This document shows positions 22,279-32,940 of a stretch of 64,000 bases of DNA, in pieces. Within the stretch, counting starts at the first letter, position 1, and every line of letters begins with the position of its first letter. The DNA is taken from assembly GCF_900112375.1 (NCBI RefSeq), contig NZ_FOLS01000032.1, positions 31,411 to 95,410 on the forward strand, in the 5' to 3' direction. The position numbers and the translations under genes are program-made. The DNA comes from Pseudomonas citronellolis. Lineage in GTDB: Bacteria; Pseudomonadota; Gammaproteobacteria; Pseudomonadales; Pseudomonadaceae. The notes under the pieces are model-generated. The model ran no database searches. It saw only the letters and a program-made list of their open reading frames with translations, and had not been told where the DNA came from.

Positions 22279-23085
22279 ATGTCCGAGCTTTTCCAACATC
22301 GCGCGCGCAAGCGCTTCGGCCAGAACTTCCTGCACGACGCCGGGGTGATCCACCGCATCCTGCGCGCCATCGCCCCCAAGGAAGGCCAGCACCTGCTGGA
22401 GATCGGCCCGGGCCAGGGCGCCCTCACCGAAGGCCTGGTGGACAGCGGCGCGCAGCTGGACGTGATCGAGCTCGACCTCGACCTGATCCCGCAGCTGAAA
22501 TGGCGCTTCGGCCTCAAGCCGAACTTCCGCCTGCACCAGGGCGATGCCCTGAAGTTCGACTTCGCCACCCTGCCCCAGGCCGGCGAGAAGCTGCGGGTGG
22601 TGGGCAACCTGCCCTACAACATCTCCACGCCGCTGATCTTCCACCTGCTGGAGCACGCCGGGATCATCCAGGACATGCACTTCATGCTGCAGAAGGAAGT
22701 GGTCGAGCGCCTGGCCGCCGAGCCCGGCGGCGGCGACTGGGGCCGGCTGTCGATCATGGTCCAGTACTTCTGCCGGGTGGACTACCTGTTCACCGTCGGC
22801 CCGGGCGCCTTCAACCCGCCGCCCAAGGTGGAGTCGGCCATCGTCCGCCTGGCGCCCTACGCCGAGCCGCCGCACCCGGCCAAGGACCACCGCCTGCTCG
22901 AACGCATCGTCCGCGAAGCCTTCAACCAGCGCCGCAAGACCCTGCGCAACACCCTGCGCAGCCTGATGTCCATCGAAGACATCGAGGCCGCCGGCGTCGA
23001 CCCCAGCCTGCGTCCGGAACAGCTGGACGTAGCCGACTTCGTGCGCCTGGCCAACCGCCTGGCGGAACTGGCCCCCGAGCAGTGA
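22279..23085 (+). CDS. ksgA: 16S rRNA adenine dimethyltransferase (RsmA/KsgA)
   Basis: 268-residue SAM-dependent methyltransferase that dimethylates the two adjacent adenines near the 3' end of 16S rRNA; loss gives kasugamycin resistance. Motifs are [10 protein letters not shown], the SAM-binding [11 protein letters not shown], the acidic strand VIELD and catalytic NLPYNIS. I chose the ATG at 22279 ([10 protein letters not shown]), the family start; 13 codons upstream are also open but lie in the repeat. Confidence 0.96.
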   Translation: MSELFQHRARKRFGQNFLHDAGVIHRILRAIAPKEGQHLLEIGPGQGALTEGLVDSGAQLDVIELDLDLIPQLKWRFGLKPNFRLHQGDALKFDFATLPQAGEKLRVVGNLPYNISTPLIFHLLEHAGIIQDMHFMLQKEVVERLAAEPGGGDWGRLSIMVQYFCRVDYLFTVGPGAFNPPPKVESAIVRLAPYAEPPHPAKDHRLLERIVREAFNQRRKTLRNTLRSLMSIEDIEAAGVDPSLRPEQLDVADFVRLANRLAELAPEQ

Positions 23086-23113
23086 AACCCTCGACGAGAC
23101 GCCCGAGCCGAGC

Positions 23114-23494
23114 ATGAGCGATCCCCGATACCAGATTTCCGTCAGCGTCACCACCCGCCACCTGCCCGAGCAATCGCAGCCGGAGCAGCAGCGCTACGTC
23201 TTCGCCTACACGGTGACCATCCACAACCAGGGCGAGCAGGCGGCCAAGCTGCTCAGCCGCCACTGGATCATCACCGACGGCGACGGCCACGTGCAGGAAG
23301 TGCGCGGCGCCGGCGTGGTGGGCGAGAAGCCGCTGATCGAGCCGGGCGCCAGCCATACCTACACCAGCGGTACCGTGCTGGCCACCAAGGTCGGCAGCAT
23401 GTCCGGCAGTTACCAGATGGTCGCCGCCGATGGCCACCATTTCGACGCCGAGATCCCGGTGTTCCGCCTCGCCGTTCCCGGAGCGCTGCACTGA
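23114..23494 (+). CDS. apaG: ApaG (DUF525) protein
   Basis: 126-residue protein of the ApaG family, a small immunoglobulin-like beta-sandwich. Family signature patches are [40 protein letters not shown] and [17 protein letters not shown]. It lies between ksgA and apaH as in E. coli, overlapping the apaH start by one base (TGATG). The biochemical role is unclear; it is required for some ApaH-linked phenotypes in other bacteria. Confidence 0.93.
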   Translation: MSDPRYQISVSVTTRHLPEQSQPEQQRYVFAYTVTIHNQGEQAAKLLSRHWIITDGDGHVQEVRGAGVVGEKPLIEPGASHTYTSGTVLATKVGSMSGSYQMVAADGHHFDAEIPVFRLAVPGALH

Positions 23495-24318
23495 TGGCCA
23501 CCTACGCCGTGGGCGACCTGCAGGGTTGCCTGGAGCCACTCAAGCAACTGCTGCAGCGCGTGACCTTCGACCCCGCCCGCGACAAGCTGTGGCTGGTCGG
23601 CGACCTGGTCAACCGCGGCCCGCAGTCGCTGGAAACCCTGCGCTTCCTCTACGCCATGCGCGATTCGGTGGTCTGCGTGCTGGGCAACCACGACCTGCAC
23701 CTGCTGGCCGTGGCCTACAACGCCGAACGCCTGAAGAAGGCCGACACCCTGCGCGAAATCCTCGAGGCGCCGGAGCGCGACGACCTGCTCGACTGGCTGC
23801 GCAACATGCCCCTGGTGCACCACGACGCCCAGCGCGACGTCACCCTGGTGCACGCCGGCATCCCGCCGCAGTGGAGCATCGAGAAATCCCTGCAGCGCGC
23901 CGCCGAAGTGGAAGAGGCCCTGCGCGACGACCAGCGCCTGCCGCTGTTCCTCGAAGGCATGTACGGCAACGAGCCGGCCAGGTGGGACAAGAAGCTGCAC
24001 GGCATCGACCGCCTGCGGGTGATCACCAACTACTTCACCCGCATGCGCTTCTGCACCCCCGACGGCAAGCTCGACCTCAAGAGCAAGGAAGGCCTGGGCA
24101 CCGCGCCGGAAGGCTATGCCCCCTGGTTCAGCTACCCCGCTCGCAAGGCCGCCGGGCGCAAGATCATCTTCGGCCACTGGGCGGCGCTGGAAGGCCAGTG
24201 CGACGTGCCCGGCCTCTACGCACTGGACACCGGCTGCGTGTGGGGCGGTAGCATGACCCTGCTGAACGTCGACAGCGGCGAACGCATCACCTGCAATTGC
24301 GCCGGCAACGCCGCGTGA
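23494..24318 (+). CDS. apaH: Symmetrical bis(5'-nucleosyl)-tetraphosphatase
   Basis: 274-residue metallophosphoesterase that splits Ap4A into two ADP and acts on Np4-capped RNA. Metal-binding motifs are [24 protein letters not shown] and GNHDLHL, with a downstream GHWAALEG. The start overlaps the apaG stop. The reading frame is intact and of normal size. Confidence 0.95.
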   Translation: MATYAVGDLQGCLEPLKQLLQRVTFDPARDKLWLVGDLVNRGPQSLETLRFLYAMRDSVVCVLGNHDLHLLAVAYNAERLKKADTLREILEAPERDDLLDWLRNMPLVHHDAQRDVTLVHAGIPPQWSIEKSLQRAAEVEEALRDDQRLPLFLEGMYGNEPARWDKKLHGIDRLRVITNYFTRMRFCTPDGKLDLKSKEGLGTAPEGYAPWFSYPARKAAGRKIIFGHWAALEGQCDVPGLYALDTGCVWGGSMTLLNVDSGERITCNCAGNAA

Positions 24319-24331
24319 GAGAGTAGAGAAC

Positions 24332-24661
24332 ATGAGCGAATTCAAGCGCATAGCCCCCGAACAAGCCCAACAGCTGCGCCAGGCCGGCGCCCAGGTGGTG
24401 GACATCCGTGACCCGCAGAGCTACGCCCTGGGCCACGTGAGCGGTTCCCGCCACATCGACAACTACTCGGTGGCCGATTTCATCCGCCAGGCCGACCTCG
24501 ACGCCCCGCTGCTGGTGTTCTGCTACCACGGCAATTCCAGCCAGAGCGCGGCCGCCTACTTCGTCCAGCAGGGCTTCACCGACGTGTATAGCGTCGACGG
24601 CGGCTTCGAACTGTGGCGCAGCGTCTATCCCGCGGATACCAGCAGCGGCCAGGCGGACTGA
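24332..24661 (+). CDS. glpE: Thiosulfate sulfurtransferase GlpE (single-domain rhodanese)
   Basis: 109-residue single rhodanese domain. The active-site loop [12 protein letters not shown] has the catalytic Cys near residue 65; [15 protein letters not shown] is the CH2A motif. It transfers sulfane sulfur from thiosulfate to cyanide or thioredoxin-type acceptors. It starts 13 bp after apaH and ends this gene run. Confidence 0.92.
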   Translation: MSEFKRIAPEQAQQLRQAGAQVVDIRDPQSYALGHVSGSRHIDNYSVADFIRQADLDAPLLVFCYHGNSSQSAAAYFVQQGFTDVYSVDGGFELWRSVYPADTSSGQAD

Positions 24662-24936
24662 GGGGCCTGGCCGAGGTTCCACAAATAAATCTGTAACTTC
24701 TCACCCGATTCCCCTTTACAGGCCGGATAACGAACTATCCTTTTCCTCAGGCCATCCAAAAGGGGAGAGCCGGCCCACCGGCTTCCGGGAATCGGCAGTG
24801 ACCATTTGGGGCGGTTCAGGGCGCAAGCCAGGTACCGTTGGAGTTCTGGGGGAAATTCGCCGGCCACGCTGGCAGCCCGTCCGCACCCACTCACACCGAT
24901 CCCGTGCCGGCTCCATGCATCGAGCGAGGAGACGTC

Positions 24937-26859
24937 ATGAGTATTTTCAGTCACTTCCAGGAACGCTTCGAAGCGACCCGCCAGGAGGAATACTCCCTGC
25001 AGGAGTACCTGGATATCTGCAAGCAGGACAAGACCGCCTATGCCACCGCGGCCGAGCGCATGCTGATGGCCATCGGCGAGCCGGAACTGCTGGATACCTC
25101 CACCGACCCACGGCTGTCGCGAATCTTTTCCAACAAGGTGATCCGCCGCTACCCGGCGTTCGCCGACTTCCACGGCATGGAAGAATGCATCGACCAGATC
25201 GTCGCCTTCTTCCGCCACGCGGCCCAGGGCCTGGAAGAAAAGAAACAGATCATCTACCTGCTCGGCCCGGTGGGCGGCGGCAAGTCGTCCCTGGCGGAAA
25301 AGCTCAAGCAACTGATGGAGAAGGTGCCCTTCTACGCCATCAAGGGCTCGCCGGTGTTCGAATCGCCCCTGGGGCTGTTCAACCCGGATGAGGACGGCGC
25401 CATCCTCGAGGAAGACTACGGCATCCCGCGGCGCTACCTGCGCTCGATCATGTCGCCGTGGGCGACCAAGCGGCTCAACGAGTTCGGCGGCGACATCAGC
25501 CAGTTCCGCGTGGTCAAGCTACACCCCTCGATCCTCAACCAGATCGCCATCGCCAAGACCGAGCCGGGGGACGAGAACAACCAGGACATCTCCGCCCTGG
25601 TGGGCAAGGTGGACATCCGCAAGCTCGAGGAGTACCCGCAGAACGACGCCGACGCCTACAGCTACTCGGGCGCGCTGTGCCGGGCCAACCAGGGCCTGAT
25701 GGAATTCGTCGAGATGTTCAAGGCGCCGATCAAGGTCCTGCACCCGCTGCTGACCGCCACCCAGGAGGGCAACTACAACAGCACCGAGGGCCTGGGCGGG
25801 CTGCCCTACAGCGGCATCATCCTCGCCCACTCCAACGAATCGGAGTGGCACAGCTTCCGCAACAACAAGAACAACGAGGCCTTCATCGACCGTATCTACA
25901 TCGTCAAGGTCCCGTACTGCCTGCGCGTCACCGACGAGATCAAGATCTACGACAAGCTTTTGATCAACAGCTCGCTGGCCCACGCACACTGCGCCCCGGA
26001 CACCCTGAAGATGCTCTCGCAGTTCTCCGTGCTGTCGCGCCTGAAAGAGCCGGACAACTCCAACATCTACTCGAAGATGCGCGTCTACGACGGCGAAAAC
26101 CTCAAGGACACCGATCCCAAGGCCAAGTCGATCCAGGAATACCGCGATGCCGCGGGAGTCGACGAAGGCATGGCCGGGCTTTCCACCCGCTTCGCCTTCA
26201 AGATCCTCTCCAAGGTGTTCAACTTCGACCCGCACGAAGTGGCGGCCAACCCGGTGCACCTGCTCTACGTGCTGGAGCAGCAGATCGAGCAGGAACAGTT
26301 CCCGCCGGAAACCCGCGAGCGCTACCTGCGCTTCATCAAGGAATACCTGGCGCCGCGCTACGTGGAATTCATCGGCAAGGAAATCCAGACCGCCTACCTT
26401 GAGTCCTACAGCGAGTACGGCCAGAACATCTTCGACCGCTACGTGCTCTACGCCGACTTCTGGATCCAGGACCAGGAATACCGCGACCCGGAAACCGGCG
26501 AAATCCTCAACCGCGCCGCCCTCAACGAGGAGCTGGAGAAGATCGAGAAACCGGCCGGCATCAGCAACCCGAAGGATTTCCGCAACGAAATCGTCAACTT
26601 CGTGCTGCGCGCCCGCGCCGGCAACAACGGCAAGAACCCCAGCTGGCTGTCCTACGAGAAACTGCGCGTGGTGATCGAGAAGAAAATGTTCTCCAACACC
26701 GAGGACCTGCTGCCGGTCATCAGCTTCAACGCCAAGGCCAGCAAGGAGGACCAGCAGAAACACAACGACTTCGTCCGGCGCATGGTCGAGCGCGGCTACA
26801 CCGAGAAGCAGGTGCGCCTGCTTTCCGAGTGGTACTTGCGGGTACGCAAGTCGCAGTAA
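24937..26859 (+). CDS. prkA: PrkA/YeaG family serine protein kinase
   Basis: 640-residue AAA-type protein kinase. The N-terminal AAA_PrkA domain has the P-loop GPVGGGKSS (near residue 110), and the C-terminal PrkA domain runs from about residue 390. I chose the ATG at 24937 because GCGAGGAGACGTC precedes it and MSIFSHFQERFE matches the family start; an upstream ATG adds 33 residues. In enterobacteria yeaG-yeaH is induced in stationary phase and nitrogen starvation. The 275-bp upstream gap contains no clear sigma-54 site that I can defend. Confidence 0.94.
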   Translation: MSIFSHFQERFEATRQEEYSLQEYLDICKQDKTAYATAAERMLMAIGEPELLDTSTDPRLSRIFSNKVIRRYPAFADFHGMEECIDQIVAFFRHAAQGLEEKKQIIYLLGPVGGGKSSLAEKLKQLMEKVPFYAIKGSPVFESPLGLFNPDEDGAILEEDYGIPRRYLRSIMSPWATKRLNEFGGDISQFRVVKLHPSILNQIAIAKTEPGDENNQDISALVGKVDIRKLEEYPQNDADAYSYSGALCRANQGLMEFVEMFKAPIKVLHPLLTATQEGNYNSTEGLGGLPYSGIILAHSNESEWHSFRNNKNNEAFIDRIYIVKVPYCLRVTDEIKIYDKLLINSSLAHAHCAPDTLKMLSQFSVLSRLKEPDNSNIYSKMRVYDGENLKDTDPKAKSIQEYRDAAGVDEGMAGLSTRFAFKILSKVFNFDPHEVAANPVHLLYVLEQQIEQEQFPPETRERYLRFIKEYLAPRYVEFIGKEIQTAYLESYSEYGQNIFDRYVLYADFWIQDQEYRDPETGEILNRAALNEELEKIEKPAGISNPKDFRNEIVNFVLRARAGNNGKNPSWLSYEKLRVVIEKKMFSNTEDLLPVISFNAKASKEDQQKHNDFVRRMVERGYTEKQVRLLSEWYLRVRKSQ

Positions 26860-26875
26860 CCCAAAAGCCGCTCAA

Positions 26876-26945
26876 GGCTGGAGGCTGAACGCTGGACGAC
26901 AAGTGGCTCCCGTTCAGCCTCCAGCCTCCGGCCTTCAGCCCGGAG
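26876..26945. repeat. Inverted repeat between prkA and yeaH
   Basis: GGCTGGAGGCTGAACG is followed about 30 bp later by CGTTCAGCCTCCAGCC, an almost perfect inverted repeat inside the prkA-yeaH gap. It belongs to the same style as the repeats at 22184 and 33517. It could attenuate read-through or stabilise the prkA message. Confidence 0.65.
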
Positions 26946-26952
26946 GGCTCGT

Positions 26953-28224
26953 ATGAGCTACGTGATTGATCGCCGTCTGAACGGCAAGAACAAGAGCACG
27001 GTGAACCGCCAGCGCTTCCTGCGGCGTTACCGTGAGCACATCAAAAAGGCGGTCGAGGAGGCCGTCAGCCGGCGCTCGATCACCGACATGGAGCACGGCG
27101 AACAGATCAGCATCCCCGGCCGCGACATCGACGAACCCATCCTTCACCACGGCCGTGGCGGGCGGCAGACCATCGTCCACCCGGGCAACAAGGAATTCAC
27201 CACCGGCGAGCACATCGCCCGGCCCCAGGGCGGCGGCGGTGGCCGTGGCGGCGGCAAGGCCAGCAACCAGGGCGAGGGGATGGACGACTTCGTCTTCCAG
27301 ATCACCCAGGAGGAATTCCTCGACTTCATGTTCGAGGACCTGGAACTGCCCAACCTGGTCAAGCGCCACATCACCGGCAGCGACACCTTCAAGACCGTGC
27401 GCGCCGGCATCAGCAACGACGGCAACCCCTCGCGCATCAACATCGTCCGCACCCTGCGCTCGGCCCACGCCCGGCGCATCGCCCTGACCGGCTCCACCCG
27501 CGGCAAGCTGCGCGCCGCCGTGGCCGAACTGGAACGGCTCAAGCGCGAGGAACCGGACAACCTCGGCGACATCCAGGCGCTGGAGCAGGAAATCACCCGC
27601 ATGCGCGCGCGCATAGACCGCGTGCCCTTCCTGGACACCTTCGACCTCAAGTACAACCTGCTGATCAAGCAGCCCAACCCCACCTCCCAGGCGGTGATGT
27701 TCTGCCTGATGGACGTCTCCGGCTCCATGACCCAGGCGACCAAGGACATCGCCAAGCGCTTCTTCATCCTCCTGTACCTGTTCCTCAAGCGGAACTACGA
27801 GAAGATCGAAGTGGTGTTCATCCGCCACCACACCAGCGCCCGCGAGGTGGACGAGGAAGAATTCTTCTATTCCCGGGAGACCGGCGGCACCATCGTCTCC
27901 AGCGCGCTGAAGATGATGCAGGAGATCATGGCCGAGCGTTACCCCACCCACGAGTGGAACATCTACGCGGCCCAGGCCTCCGACGGCGACAACTGGAATG
28001 ACGATTCGCCCGTCTGCCGCGATATCCTGATGAAACAGATCATGCCGTTCGTGCAGTACTACACCTACGTCGAGATCACCCCGCGCGAGCACCAGGCGCT
28101 GTGGTTCGAGTACGAACGGGTGCGCGAAGCCTTCGAAGACAGCTTCGCCCAGCAGCAGATCGTCTCCGCCGCGGACATCTACCCGGTGTTCCGCGAACTG
28201 TTCCAGAGGAGGCTAGTCGCATGA
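26953..28224 (+). CDS. yeaH: YeaH/YhbH family protein (DUF444, von Willebrand A-like)
   Basis: 423-residue protein of the DUF444/YeaH family. The C-terminal half contains a VWA-like segment with the MIDAS motif DVSGSMTQ in [19 protein letters not shown] Gly/Arg-rich loop ([10 protein letters not shown]) lies near residue 95. It is the constant partner of PrkA and SpoVR. Its stop overlaps the spoVR start by 4 bases (ATGA), implying a single polycistronic message. Confidence 0.9.
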   Translation: MSYVIDRRLNGKNKSTVNRQRFLRRYREHIKKAVEEAVSRRSITDMEHGEQISIPGRDIDEPILHHGRGGRQTIVHPGNKEFTTGEHIARPQGGGGGRGGGKASNQGEGMDDFVFQITQEEFLDFMFEDLELPNLVKRHITGSDTFKTVRAGISNDGNPSRINIVRTLRSAHARRIALTGSTRGKLRAAVAELERLKREEPDNLGDIQALEQEITRMRARIDRVPFLDTFDLKYNLLIKQPNPTSQAVMFCLMDVSGSMTQATKDIAKRFFILLYLFLKRNYEKIEVVFIRHHTSAREVDEEEFFYSRETGGTIVSSALKMMQEIMAERYPTHEWNIYAAQASDGDNWNDDSPVCRDILMKQIMPFVQYYTYVEITPREHQALWFEYERVREAFEDSFAQQQIVSAADIYPVFRELFQRRLVA

Positions 28225-29774
28225 GCAAGCGCCAGCCCATCGCCACCGGGTCGGAATGGACCTTCGAGCTGATCCGCCAGTACGACCGGGAGATCAGCCG
28301 TATCGCCGAGCGCTACGCGCTGGACACCTACCCGAACCAGATCGAGGTCATCACCGCCGAGCAGATGATGGACGCCTACGCCTCGGTCGGCATGCCCATC
28401 GGTTATAACCACTGGTCCTACGGCAAGCATTTCCTCAGCACGGAAAAGAACTACAAGCGCGGGCAGATGGGCCTGGCGTACGAGATCGTCATCAACTCCG
28501 ACCCCTGCATCGCCTACCTGATGGAGGAAAACACCCAGTGCATGCAGGCGCTGGTGATCGCCCATGCCTGCTACGGGCACAACAGCTTCTTCAAGGGCAA
28601 CTACCTGTTCCGCACCTGGACCGACGCCAGCTCGATCATCGACTACCTGGTGTTCGCCAAGCAGTACATCATGCAGTGCGAGGAGCGCTACGGCATCGAC
28701 GCGGTGGAAGACCTGCTGGACTCCTGCCACGCCCTGATGAACTACGGCGTCGACCGCTACAAGCGGCCCTACCCCATCTCCGCCGAGGAAGAGCGGCAGC
28801 GCCAGAAGGAACGCGAGGAACTCATCCAGCGCCAGGTCAACGACCTGTGGCGGACCATCCCGCGCGCTGCCGGCAAGGACAAGGAACAGGAACTGGCGCG
28901 CTACCCCAGCGAGCCGCAGGAGAACATCCTCTACTTCATCGAGAAGAACGCCCCGCTGCTGGAACCCTGGCAGCGCGAAGTGGTGCGCATCGTGCGCAAG
29001 GTGGCGCAGTACTTCTACCCGCAGCGCCAGACCCAGGTGATGAACGAAGGCTGGGCGACCTTCTGGCACTACACCCTGATCAACGACCTCTACGACGAGG
29101 GCCTGGTCACCGACGGCTTCATGATGGAGTTCCTCCAGTACCACACCAGCGTGGTCTACCAGCCCGGCTTCGACAGCCCCTACTACAGCGGCATCAACCC
29201 CTACGCCCTGGGCTTCGCCATGTACCGCGACATCCGTCGCATCTGCGAGGAGCCCACCGAGGAAGACCGCCGCTGGTTCCCCGACTACGCCGGCAGCGAC
29301 TGGCTGGCCACCCTCAAGTTCGCCATGAAGAGCTTCAAGGACGAGAGCTTCGTGCTGCAGTTCCTCTCGCCCAAGGTGATCCGCGAGTTCAAGCTGTTCA
29401 GCATCCTCGACGACGACCAGAAGGACGACCTGCTGGTCGACGCCATCCACGACGACGACGGCTACCGCAAGATCCGCGAGACCCTCGCCGCGCAGTACAA
29501 CCTGGGCAACCGCGAGCCCAACGTGCAGATCTGGAACGTCGACCGCCGCGGCGACCGTTCCCTGACCCTGCGCCACCAGCAGCACGACCGCCAGCCGCTG
29601 GGCGAATCCACCGAGGACGTGATGAAGCACCTGCACCGCCTGTGGGGCTTCGACATCCACCTGGAAACCCTCAACGGCGAGCAGGTCGTGCAGACCCACC
29701 ACATGCCCCCAAAGGGTGAACGCGAGAACGAGGACGGCTACCCGCGGCTGGACCTGATCATCCCGCCCATTTGA
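28221..29774 (+). CDS. SpoVR family protein (YcgB-like)
   Basis: 517-residue SpoVR-family protein, starting [16 protein letters not shown] at the ATG overlapping yeaH. Conserved patches are [33 protein letters not shown] and [12 protein letters not shown], with many conserved His/Glu that could bind metal. The family name comes from a Bacillus cortex phenotype; in non-sporulating bacteria it belongs to the stress-linked prkA-yeaH-spoVR module. The molecular activity is not established. Confidence 0.92.
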   Translation: MSKRQPIATGSEWTFELIRQYDREISRIAERYALDTYPNQIEVITAEQMMDAYASVGMPIGYNHWSYGKHFLSTEKNYKRGQMGLAYEIVINSDPCIAYLMEENTQCMQALVIAHACYGHNSFFKGNYLFRTWTDASSIIDYLVFAKQYIMQCEERYGIDAVEDLLDSCHALMNYGVDRYKRPYPISAEEERQRQKEREELIQRQVNDLWRTIPRAAGKDKEQELARYPSEPQENILYFIEKNAPLLEPWQREVVRIVRKVAQYFYPQRQTQVMNEGWATFWHYTLINDLYDEGLVTDGFMMEFLQYHTSVVYQPGFDSPYYSGINPYALGFAMYRDIRRICEEPTEEDRRWFPDYAGSDWLATLKFAMKSFKDESFVLQFLSPKVIREFKLFSILDDDQKDDLLVDAIHDDDGYRKIRETLAAQYNLGNREPNVQIWNVDRRGDRSLTLRHQQHDRQPLGESTEDVMKHLHRLWGFDIHLETLNGEQVVQTHHMPPKGERENEDGYPRLDLIIPPI

Positions 29775-29832
29775 TCGGTTGACCCTCCCCGGGGCAGGAC
29801 CGAGCATGGCGCCAAGCCCAGCCGAGGTCGCC

Positions 29833-30342
29833 ATGCGTCTTTTCGCCATCCTCCTGCTCTGCCTCGCTCTCGCGACCTGCACCACGCAGATCCCCCAGGC
29901 CCGGGTGACCCAGGCGGCGGACAGCCGCCTGGCCGGGCTGCAGGCCTTCCAGCTGATGCCCCCGGAAAACGCCGTCGACGCCCTGCCCTACGCCAGCCGC
30001 TACCCGCTGATCAACGCCTGGCTGCGCCAGGGCCTGGAAAGGCGCGGCTACCGCGAAGCCGGCGCCGCGCAACTGCGCGTCTACTACTGGCTGGCCCTGC
30101 GCGACGCGCCGCTGGAATTCAAGGTCGACGTGCCGCCGCCACAGGCGCTTGGCCCCTACCTGGCCATCCACCGCCTGCGCGACGAGACCGGCACCCTACG
30201 CGTGCGCCTGACCGACCTGCAGGACCAGGTGCTCTGGGAAGGTACCGTCAGCACCGGCTTGAGCCCGGCCCACGCCAGCAGCGAACTGCTGCGCCACGCG
30301 GTCGAAGCGCTGGTAAGCCAGATTCCCCAAGCCACCCCGTAG
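29833..30342 (+). CDS. DUF4136-type putative lipoprotein
   Basis: 169-residue protein with a short lipoprotein-type signal (MRLFAILLLCLALATC), the Cys of LATC being the likely lipidation site although Thr at -1 is unusual. The body has the layout of DUF4136 proteins. I chose the ATG at 29833 because it begins the signal peptide. The stop codon TAG (30340-30342) lies inside the first bases of a GTAGGAGCGG repeat, so the repeat edge defines the C-terminus. Function unknown. Confidence 0.72.
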   Translation: MRLFAILLLCLALATCTTQIPQARVTQAADSRLAGLQAFQLMPPENAVDALPYASRYPLINAWLRQGLERRGYREAGAAQLRVYYWLALRDAPLEFKVDVPPPQALGPYLAIHRLRDETGTLRVRLTDLQDQVLWEGTVSTGLSPAHASSELLRHAVEALVSQIPQATP

Positions 30343-30472
30343 GAGCGGACCTTGTCCGCGATAGCCGGAGGTTCCGGCGCGATTCGCGGATGAGATCCGC
30401 TCCACGCCATTCCCCTGTAGGAGCGGGCCCTGCCCGCGATTCGCGCGCAGGGCGCGCTCCTACAGGCTTGCC
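30339..30472. repeat. Composite GTAGGAGCG repeat between lipoprotein gene and cca
   Basis: A GTAGGAGCGGACCTTGTCCGCG unit is followed by GATTCGCGGATGAGATCCGCTCC and then GTAGGAGCGGGCCCTGCCCGCG with its partner ending CGCTCCTACAG. The same composite order occurs twice in tandem at 58879-59192. It fills the intergenic region except for about 48 bp before cca. Confidence 0.85.
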
Positions 30473-30520
30473 CCCCACGCCCCGAAGCCCGAAGCTATCC
30501 CCCTGACAGGAGAAAGCTTC

Positions 30521-31747
30521 ATGCAGATCTACAAGGTAGGCGGCGCCGTTCGCGACCGTCTGCTCGGCCAAACGGTCAGCGATACCGACTGGGTGGTGGT
30601 CGGCGCCAGCGCCGAAGACATGCTCGAGAAGGGCTATCGCCCGGTGGGCGCGGACTTTCCGGTATTCCTCCATCCCAAGACTGGCGAGGAATACGCCCTG
30701 GCCCGCACCGAACGCAAGAGCGGCCGCGGCTACGGCGGCTTCACCTTCTACGCCAGCCCCGACGTGAGCCTGGAAGAAGACCTGGTGCGCCGCGACCTCA
30801 CCATCAACGCCATGGCCGAGGACGGTAACGGCCGGCTGATCGACCCCTACGGCGGCCAGCGCGACCTCGAAGCCCGCCTGCTGCGCCACGTCTCCCCGGC
30901 CTTCGTCGAAGACCCGCTGCGCGTGCTGCGCGTGGCCCGCTTCGCCGCACGCTTCGCGCCGCTAGGCTTCAAGGTCGCCGACGAAACCCTGGCGCTGATG
31001 CGTGAGCTGTCCGAATCCGGCGAGCTGGAAGCCCTGACGCCCGAACGCAGCTGGAAGGAAATCGCCCGCGCGCTGATGGAAGCCCGCCCCGACGTGTTCG
31101 TCCAGGTGCTGCGCGACTGCGGCGCCCTGGCCGTGCTGATGCCCGAGGTAGACGCCCTGTTCGGCGTGCCGCAACCGGCGCAGCACCACCCGGAAATCGA
31201 CACCGGCGAACACCTGCTGGCCGTGCTGCGCCAGTGTGCCGAGCACCGCCAGCCGCTGACCGTGCGCTGGGCCTGCCTGCTCCACGACCTGGGCAAGGCG
31301 CGCACCCGCCGCGAAGACTGGCCCCGGCACATCGCCCATGAACACCTGGGCCTGCCGTTGATCGACGCGGTCAACGCCCGCTTCAAGGCGCCGCGCGACT
31401 GCCAGGAACTGGCGCGCCTGGTCGGCGAATACCACACCCACGCCCATCGCGCCCTGGAACTGCGGCCCAGCACCCTGCTGGAGCTGTTGCAGGCCTTCGA
31501 CGTCTACCGCCGGCCGCAGCGTTTCGAGGAATTCATCGCCGCCAGCGAAATGGACGCCCGCGGCCGCCACGGCCTGGAAAACCGCGCTTATCCACAAGCC
31601 GACTACCTGCGCGGCGCCGCCAAGGCGGCCCGCGAAGTGGCGGTACAGCCATTGCTGGAAAAGGGCTTCAAGGGCGCGGAGCTGGGCGAAGCGCTCAAGC
31701 GCGAACGCCTGAAGGCACTCAAGGCCTACAAGGCAGCCCACCCGTAG
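30521..31747 (+). CDS. cca: CCA-adding enzyme (tRNA nucleotidyltransferase) with HD domain
   Basis: 408-residue class II nucleotidyltransferase that adds or repairs the tRNA CCA end. The N-terminal motifs are VGGAVRD, the catalytic DTDWVV, and [10 protein letters not shown]. The HD-domain signature [10 protein letters not shown] is near residue 257, which gives the phosphatase/phosphodiesterase activity of the long gammaproteobacterial form. Length is near E. coli Cca (412). The TAG stop (31745-31747) comes from the start of a GTAGGGCGTATAACC repeat. Confidence 0.95.
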   Translation: MQIYKVGGAVRDRLLGQTVSDTDWVVVGASAEDMLEKGYRPVGADFPVFLHPKTGEEYALARTERKSGRGYGGFTFYASPDVSLEEDLVRRDLTINAMAEDGNGRLIDPYGGQRDLEARLLRHVSPAFVEDPLRVLRVARFAARFAPLGFKVADETLALMRELSESGELEALTPERSWKEIARALMEARPDVFVQVLRDCGALAVLMPEVDALFGVPQPAQHHPEIDTGEHLLAVLRQCAEHRQPLTVRWACLLHDLGKARTRREDWPRHIAHEHLGLPLIDAVNARFKAPRDCQELARLVGEYHTHAHRALELRPSTLLELLQAFDVYRRPQRFEEFIAASEMDARGRHGLENRAYPQADYLRGAAKAAREVAVQPLLEKGFKGAELGEALKRERLKALKAYKAAHP

Positions 31748-31975
31748 GGCGTATAACCGTTCGGGGTTATACGCCGCCACACCCCAAACCACCGCCAACT
31801 CCAAGGCCAAACCCGGAGTAGCCTGGGGCCCAGGTCAAACGGCGGATAACGTCGAACGTTATCCGCCCTACACCCCGCCCTCTTGTAGGAGCGAGCTTGC
31901 TCGCGAACGCTTTCCTCCGTGAACGAGGGGGAATGCGGGTTCGCGAGCAAGCTCGCTCCTACGAAAAGCAGACGG
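31744..31975. repeat. Extragenic palindromes between cca and folK
   Basis: Three palindromic elements fill this gap: GTAGGGCGTATAACCGTT with GGTTATACGC (31744-31776), GGCGGATAACGTCGAACG with its complementary GTTATCCGCC (about 31841-31872), and a long GTAGGAGCGAGCTTGCTCGC hairpin with arms at about 31884-31907 and 31948-31971. The first also occurs near 3840. No coding sequence is seen. Confidence 0.8.
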
Positions 31976-31977
31976 GA

Positions 31978-32514
31978 TCAGGCCGCCGGATGCGCCTCGA
32001 TCAGCGCGGCCGGCGTCAGCTCGGCGCCGCGCCACTGGAAGGGCACCGGCCACAGGCGCTGGTCGATGTCCGCCTCGGCCCAAAGGCTGGCGAAATCACG
32101 CTCGGCGCCCGGATGACGCACATCCGGCGCCAGCAGCGCCAGCGGCCAGAGCACGAAGGCGTTCTTCAGCACCTCGGCGCGCGGCAGCACCAGGCCGTCG
32201 AACTCGCCGTGCAGGTCGCCGTAGAGCAGCACGTCGATATCCAGCGGCAGGCCCTTGCGCTCCGGCGCGTAGCGGCCGTTGTCGGCCTCGATGTGCTTGA
32301 GCCGCAGGCTCAGCTCGGCCAGCGGCAGCTCGGTCTCGCCGGTCACCACCAGATTGATGAAGGGGCCGCTGCGGATGCCCACCGGCTCGCTTTCGAACAC
32401 CGGCGAGCAGCGCAGGTTGCGGACGAAGCCGGTAAGCGCCTCAAGCCCGGCGTGCAGATGACGCTCGCGCTCGACATTGCTCCCCAGGCCGAGGAAAACG
32501 GTGGTCAGCGGCAT
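31978..32514 (-). CDS. folK: 2-amino-4-hydroxy-6-hydroxymethyldihydropteridine pyrophosphokinase
   Basis: 178-residue HPPK that pyrophosphorylates the pterin for folate synthesis. Motifs are FLGLGSNVERERHL at the N-terminus, FESEPVG, FINLV and the metal-binding LPLDIDVLLYGD. It overlaps the 3' end of folB by 10 bases, so the two consecutive folate enzymes are co-translated. Length and motifs are normal. Confidence 0.94.
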   Translation of the reverse strand: MPLTTVFLGLGSNVERERHLHAGLEALTGFVRNLRCSPVFESEPVGIRSGPFINLVVTGETELPLAELSLRLKHIEADNGRYAPERKGLPLDIDVLLYGDLHGEFDGLVLPRAEVLKNAFVLWPLALLAPDVRHPGAERDFASLWAEADIDQRLWPVPFQWRGAELTPAALIEAHPAA

Positions 32515-32858
32515 CCGCGTTCGATCTCCACGCCAACGCCGGCAGCAGCGGCAACCGCACCCGGCTTGGTCACCCGCAGGCGCAGCCAGCGGATGCCGAA
32601 TTCGCCCATCAGCAGCGCGGCCAGGCGCTCGGCGAAGGTTTCCACCAGTTGGAAGTGCGCGTCACGGGCGAACTCGCCGATGCGCTCGGAGAGCACCGCG
32701 TAGTCCAGCGCCTTGGCGATGTCGTCGTCGGCCGCCGCCGGGCGGATGTCCCAGCCCAGGTCCAGGTCCAGACGCAGGCACTGGCGTATCCCCCGCTCCC
32801 AGTCGTAGACGCCGATCACGGTGTCCACTTCCAGGCCCTCGATAAAAACTTTGTCCAC
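32505..32858 (-). CDS. folB: Dihydroneopterin aldolase
   Basis: 117-residue aldolase that splits dihydroneopterin in folate synthesis. Recognisable segments are [31 protein letters not shown] and [13 protein letters not shown] (active-site region). It uses a GTG start at 32858. It is divergent from plsY, with an 82-bp shared promoter region, and upstream of folK in one operon. Confidence 0.93.
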   Translation of the reverse strand: MDKVFIEGLEVDTVIGVYDWERGIRQCLRLDLDLGWDIRPAAADDDIAKALDYAVLSERIGEFARDAHFQLVETFAERLAALLMGEFGIRWLRLRVTKPGAVAAAAGVGVEIERGCR

Positions 32859-32882
32859 TTACTGCTGCTCCAAGGCCAGTGC

Positions 32883-32931
32883 ACGACAAGCGTACGCCAC
32901 CCCGCTAGAATCGGGGACAGTCTCGTCCCCG
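32883..32931 (+). promoter_or_regulatory. Candidate plsY promoter and leader hairpin
   Basis: ACGACA (32883-32888) and TAGAAT (32906-32911) are separated by 17 bp, a fair sigma-70 match at the -10. It is followed by a CGGGGAC/GTCCCCG leader hairpin (about 32912-32931) just before the plsY start. Confidence 0.45.
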
Positions 32932-32940
32932 GTGGAAACC

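Noticed and set aside
24662..24936. Sigma-54 promoter upstream of prkA
   Set aside because: Only a minimal GG-N10-GC match without TTGC. Not enough to call.
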